A stretch of 64,000 nt of DNA from Kineosporiaceae bacterium SCSIO 59966 (GTDB lineage Bacteria; Actinomycetota; Actinomycetes; Actinomycetales; SCSIO-59966): positions 1,240,001 through 1,304,000 of the forward strand of contig CP052876.1 of the NCBI GenBank assembly GCA_020881835.1. Direction: 5' to 3'. How positions within the stretch are numbered: the stretch's first letter is position 1; every line of letters starts with the position of its first letter. The notes under the pieces were generated by a model that worked only from the letters and a program-made list of their open reading frames with translations, did not search any database and was not told the origin of the DNA. Positions 61,359 through 64,000 of this stretch are shown in pieces. A program made the translations under genes and the position numbers.

Positions 61359-61673
61359 GTGCCGCTCCCGCCCCTGACACCCGAACAGCGAGCTGCGGCC
61401 CTGGAGAAGGCGGCGGCGGCACGGCGCGAGCGGGCCGAGGTGAAGAACCGGCTCAAGTACTCCCAGGGCTCGCTGCGGGACGTCATCGACGAGGGCCAGC
61501 AGAACGACGTCGTCGGCAAGATGAAGGTCAGCGCGCTGCTCGAGTCGCTGCCGGGCGTCGGCAAGGTCCGGGCCCGCCGGATCATGGCCGAGATCGGCAT
61601 CTCCGAGTCCCGCCGGGTCCGCGGGCTGGGATCCCACCAGATCAAGGCCCTCGTCGAGCGCTTCGACCACTGA
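61359..61673 (+). CDS. mihF: Integration host factor, actinobacterial type
   Basis: 104 residues. Unlike HU/IHF, this is the actinobacteria-specific nucleoid protein with a long helix ([23 protein letters not shown]) and a helix-two-turn-helix DNA-binding fold: [27 protein letters not shown], then [25 protein letters not shown] and RGLGxxQ are the conserved DNA contacts. It is essential in mycobacteria and needed for L5 phage integration. GTG start; the stop lies 2 bases before gmk. Confidence 0.96.
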   Translation: MPLPPLTPEQRAAALEKAAAARRERAEVKNRLKYSQGSLRDVIDEGQQNDVVGKMKVSALLESLPGVGKVRARRIMAEIGISESRRVRGLGSHQIKALVERFDH

Positions 61674-61675
61674 CC

Positions 61676-62281
61676 GTGCCCGACCCTGAACCCGGCGAGC
61701 GGCCGCGGCCCAGCCGGCTGACCGTCCTGGCCGGGCCCACCGCGGTCGGCAAGGGCACCGTGTCCGCCGACGTCCGCGCCCGCTACCCGCAGGTGTGGGT
61801 GTCGGTGTCGGCGACGACCCGCCCGCCCCGGCCGGGCGAGGTGGACGGCGTCCACTACCGGTTCGTCGACGACGCCACCTTCGACCAGATGATCGCCGAC
61901 GGCGGGCTGCTCGAGTGGGCCGTCGTCCACGGCCGCTACCGGTACGGCACTCCCCGCGACCCTGTGCGCAAGGCGCTCGCCAAGGGCCGCCCCGCGCTGC
62001 TCGAGATCGACCTGCAGGGGGCCCGGCAGGTCCGCCAGACCATGCCCGACGCGCTGTTCGTGTTCCTCGCGCCGCCGAGCTGGGAGGAGCTCGTCCGCCG
62101 GCTCGTCGGCCGCGGTACTGAGGACCCCGAAGAGCGTGAACGGCGCCTGGCCACCGCCCGGGTCGAGCTGGCCGCCGAGTCGGAGTTCGACGTCACCGTG
62201 GTGAACGACGACGTCCACCGGGCCACCGACGAGCTCATCTCGCACATGGGCCTGCAGCCGGTGCCCGTCGCGCCGGGCTGA
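61676..62281 (+). CDS. gmk: Guanylate kinase
   Basis: 201 residues; phosphorylates GMP. P-loop GPTAVGKGT (about residues 20-28; the usual Gly-Val is Ala-Val here), GMP-site motif [35 protein letters not shown] and [12 protein letters not shown], with the lid region [17 protein letters not shown]. Starts with GTG right after mihF. The usual order mihF-gmk-rpoZ-coaBC-metK is kept. Confidence 0.95.
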   Translation: MPDPEPGERPRPSRLTVLAGPTAVGKGTVSADVRARYPQVWVSVSATTRPPRPGEVDGVHYRFVDDATFDQMIADGGLLEWAVVHGRYRYGTPRDPVRKALAKGRPALLEIDLQGARQVRQTMPDALFVFLAPPSWEELVRRLVGRGTEDPEERERRLATARVELAAESEFDVTVVNDDVHRATDELISHMGLQPVPVAPG

Positions 62282-62341
62282 GCGGCGTAGACTGCCCGGC
62301 GAGTCCGCACGTCCCCGAACCCGAGAAGCGAGACGAACCCC

Positions 62342-62605
62342 GTGGCCGGAACCGTGGCAGCACCCGAGGGCATCACCAACCCGCCCATCGACGACCTGCT
62401 CGAGAAGTCCGACTCCAAGTACGCGCTGGTGCTGTACGCCGCCAAGCGCGCCCGCCAGATCAACGCCTACTACTCCCAGCTCGGCGAGGGCCTGCTGGAG
62501 TACGTCGGCCCCCTGGTGGAGACCCACGCCCAGGAGAAGCCGCTGTCGGTCGCGCTCCGTGAGATCAACGAGGGTCTGCTCACCGTCGAGCCCGCCGACA
62601 GCTGA
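62342..62605 (+). CDS. rpoZ: RNA polymerase omega subunit
   Basis: 87 residues. [31 protein letters not shown] is the omega signature that clamps the beta' subunit, followed by the actinobacterial [32 protein letters not shown] start with GAGAAGCGAGACGA upstream. TAGACT about 55 bases earlier (62287) may be its own -10. Confidence 0.95.
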   Translation: MAGTVAAPEGITNPPIDDLLEKSDSKYALVLYAAKRARQINAYYSQLGEGLLEYVGPLVETHAQEKPLSVALREINEGLLTVEPADS

Positions 62606-62619
62606 CCGGCCCCGCCGCC

Positions 62620-63864
62620 ATGCCCCCGTCGCCACGCGTCGTCCTCGGCGTGTCCGGGGGCATCGCCGCGTACAAGGCCTGCTCGCTGCTGCGCGGCCTC
62701 ACCGAGACCGGTCACCGGGTCCGGGTCGTGCCGACCCGCGGGGCGCTCGAGTTCGTCGGCGCAGCCACCTGGGCCGCGCTGTCCGGTGAGCCGGTGACCA
62801 CCGAGGTGTGGGACGACGTCCACGCCGTCCCGCACGTGCGCCTGGGCCAGGAGGCCGACCTCGTCGTCGTCGCCCCGGCCACCGCGGACCTGCTCGCCCG
62901 TGCCGCGCACGGACGTGCCGACGACCTGCTGACCGCCACGCTGCTCACCGCCCGCTGTCCGGTGCTGATGGCACCGGCCATGCACACCGAGATGTGGGAG
63001 CACCCGGCCACCCAGGCCAACGTCGCCACCCTGCGCGAGCGCGGCGTCGTCGTCCTGGAGCCTGCCGCGGGGCGACTCACCGGGGCCGACTCCGGAGCCG
63101 GCAGGCTGCCCGAGCCCGAGGCGATCCTCGCCGCTGCCCGCCGGTTGCTGACCCGCCCGGACGCCGGAGCCGACCTCGCCGGGCGGCACGTGGTCGTCTC
63201 CGCCGGCGGCACCCGCGAACCGCTCGACCCGGTCCGCTACCTGGGCAACCGGTCCTCGGGCCGCCAGGGGTACGCGCTGGCCGCCACCGCCGCCGCACGT
63301 GGCGCCCGGGTCACGCTCGTCGCCGCCAACACCGATCTGCCCGACCCGGCCGGCGTGCACGTCGTCCGGGTGGGCACCGCCCGTCAGCTCGGCGACGCCG
63401 TCCGCCGGGCCGCGGCGGACGCCGACGTCGTCGTCATGGCCGCGGCCGTCGCCGACTTCCGCCCCGCCCGGCCCGCCACCACGAAGATCAAGAAGTCCGC
63501 GGACGACGATGGCGCCCCGGTGGTCGAGCTGGTGCGCAACCCGGACGTGCTCGCCGGTCTGGTCGCCGACCCGCCACGGCCCGGGCAGCTCGTCGTCGGG
63601 TTCGCCGCCGAGACCGGGGACGAGACGGGCGACGTGCTGGAGCACGCGCGCGCCAAGCTCGCCCGCAAGGGCTGCGACCTGCTCGTCGTCAACGAGGTCG
63701 GCGACGGGCGGGCGTTCGGCACGGCCGACAACACCGTCGTCCTGCTTGACCGCGACGGCGGGCAGCAGACCGTCGGCCCGGCCACCAAGGAGGACGTCGC
63801 CGACGCGGTCTGGGACGCCGTCCTGCGGCTCGCCGGCCCACGGCCTGTCGGGGGCACCCCCTAG
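62620..63864 (+). CDS. coaBC: Bifunctional CoaBC
   Basis: 414 residues. N-terminal CoaC (about 1-180): VVLGVSGGIAAYKACSLLRGL, FMN site, and the MAPAMHTEMWEHPATQANVATL block carrying the PxMNxxMW-type catalytic motif. C-terminal CoaB (about 187-414): VSAGGTREPLDPVRYLGNRSSGRQGYALA, DFRPARPATTKIKKS and FAAETGDETGD. It adds cysteine to 4'-phosphopantothenate and decarboxylates the product in CoA synthesis. ATG start 14 bases after rpoZ. Confidence 0.96.
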   Translation: MPPSPRVVLGVSGGIAAYKACSLLRGLTETGHRVRVVPTRGALEFVGAATWAALSGEPVTTEVWDDVHAVPHVRLGQEADLVVVAPATADLLARAAHGRADDLLTATLLTARCPVLMAPAMHTEMWEHPATQANVATLRERGVVVLEPAAGRLTGADSGAGRLPEPEAILAAARRLLTRPDAGADLAGRHVVVSAGGTREPLDPVRYLGNRSSGRQGYALAATAAARGARVTLVAANTDLPDPAGVHVVRVGTARQLGDAVRRAAADADVVVMAAAVADFRPARPATTKIKKSADDDGAPVVELVRNPDVLAGLVADPPRPGQLVVGFAAETGDETGDVLEHARAKLARKGCDLLVVNEVGDGRAFGTADNTVVLLDRDGGQQTVGPATKEDVADAVWDAVLRLAGPRPVGGTP

Positions 63865-63914
63865 GCTGGGCGGCGCCACTGGTACCCCGGCCGACATGTG
63901 CTGCGGCTCGTGCC

Positions 63915-63936
63915 CAGCGGCAGTCAGCAGCCGCTG
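63915..63936 (+). other. Small hairpin in the metK leader
   Basis: CAGCGGC and GCCGCTG form a 7-bp stem with an 8-base loop, 16 bases before the metK GTG and just ahead of its GGAG site. The 88-bp spacer also has TAGGCT near 63864. No known SAM riboswitch core is recognised. Confidence 0.35.
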
Positions 63937-63952
63937 CAACCTTTGGAGTGAC

Positions 63953-64000
63953 GTGACCAGTCCTGACCGCCCCGTGCGACTCTTCACCTCCGAGTCGGTG
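63953..64000 (+). CDS. metK: S-adenosylmethionine synthetase, first 16 codons
   Basis: The frame begins VTSPDRPVRLFTSESV and runs off the window end. RLFTSESV is the conserved N-terminus of MetK (LFTSESVTEGHPDK), and coaBC-metK is a standard actinobacterial order. The GTG follows GGAG. Only the start is visible. Confidence 0.85.
   Translation, partial: MTSPDRPVRLFTSESV

Noticed and set aside
63865-63952. SAM riboswitch before metK
   Set aside because: Only a 7-bp hairpin is visible; conserved SAM-I, SAM-II or SAM-IV core sequences were not found by eye.

Overview
The window is GC-rich chromosomal DNA from an actinobacterium, probably class Actinomycetia. The evidence is the very high GC, the many GTG starts and 4-bp gene overlaps, and marker genes of that group: mihF, BldD, SatD, a membrane protein between pyrC and carA, and the order alaS-ruvX-mltG-aroE ... 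aroC-aroK-aroB ... efp-nusB-bldD-pyrR. The genus cannot be fixed from sequence alone.

Layout. 1-15.7 kb: the end of a secreted repeat protein, aspS, a flavodoxin-like and a CBS-domain gene (with a palindrome that may be a DosR-type operator), a coupled MMPL transporter/acetyltransferase pair, rarA, a DUF559-like nuclease gene, then two small genes and alaS-ruvX-mltG-aroE. 15.7-20.2 kb: an accessory patch with a putative toxin-antitoxin pair and a group II intron whose maturase gene is split by an IS1380-family element. 20.3-38.9 kb: a type IV pilus locus (pilB, pilT, pilC, pilA, three further pilin-type genes, pilD, then pilM, pilN, pilO and a PilP-like gene). Between pilD and pilM sits an IS1634-family element, itself interrupted by a trio of tyrosine recombinases with long terminal inverted repeats (a RIT element). 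39-46 kb: an LPXTG surface protein with 21 identical 15-bp repeats, then shikimate genes aroC, a P-loop-less aroK paralogue, aroK, aroB and aroQ, followed by satD and a membrane partner. 47-51 kb: two reverse-strand genes of unknown role, efp, nusB and bldD. 51-61 kb: a tightly coupled pyrimidine operon pyrR-pyrB-pyrC-(membrane protein)-carA-carB-pyrD-pyrF. 61-64 kb: mihF, gmk, rpoZ, coaBC and the start of metK.

Two dispersed repeat families stand out. One is exactly 59 bp in every copy, with CAGAATGCTG/CAGCATTCTG arms. Five copies are present; two pairs bracket accessory genes (the DUF559-like gene; the toxin-antitoxin pair), and one copy is the exact target of the group II intron. The other is a 22-bp motif (starting GTGATCATGCAATCCC), present eight times in aro and pyr spacers and read through into the end of carA. 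Removing each mobile element on paper restores its target (the 59-bp repeat, the maturase frame, the transposase frame), so the boundaries given are well supported. A recurring TANNNT box 6-7 nt before the start codon suggests that at least eight genes here are leaderless transcripts.
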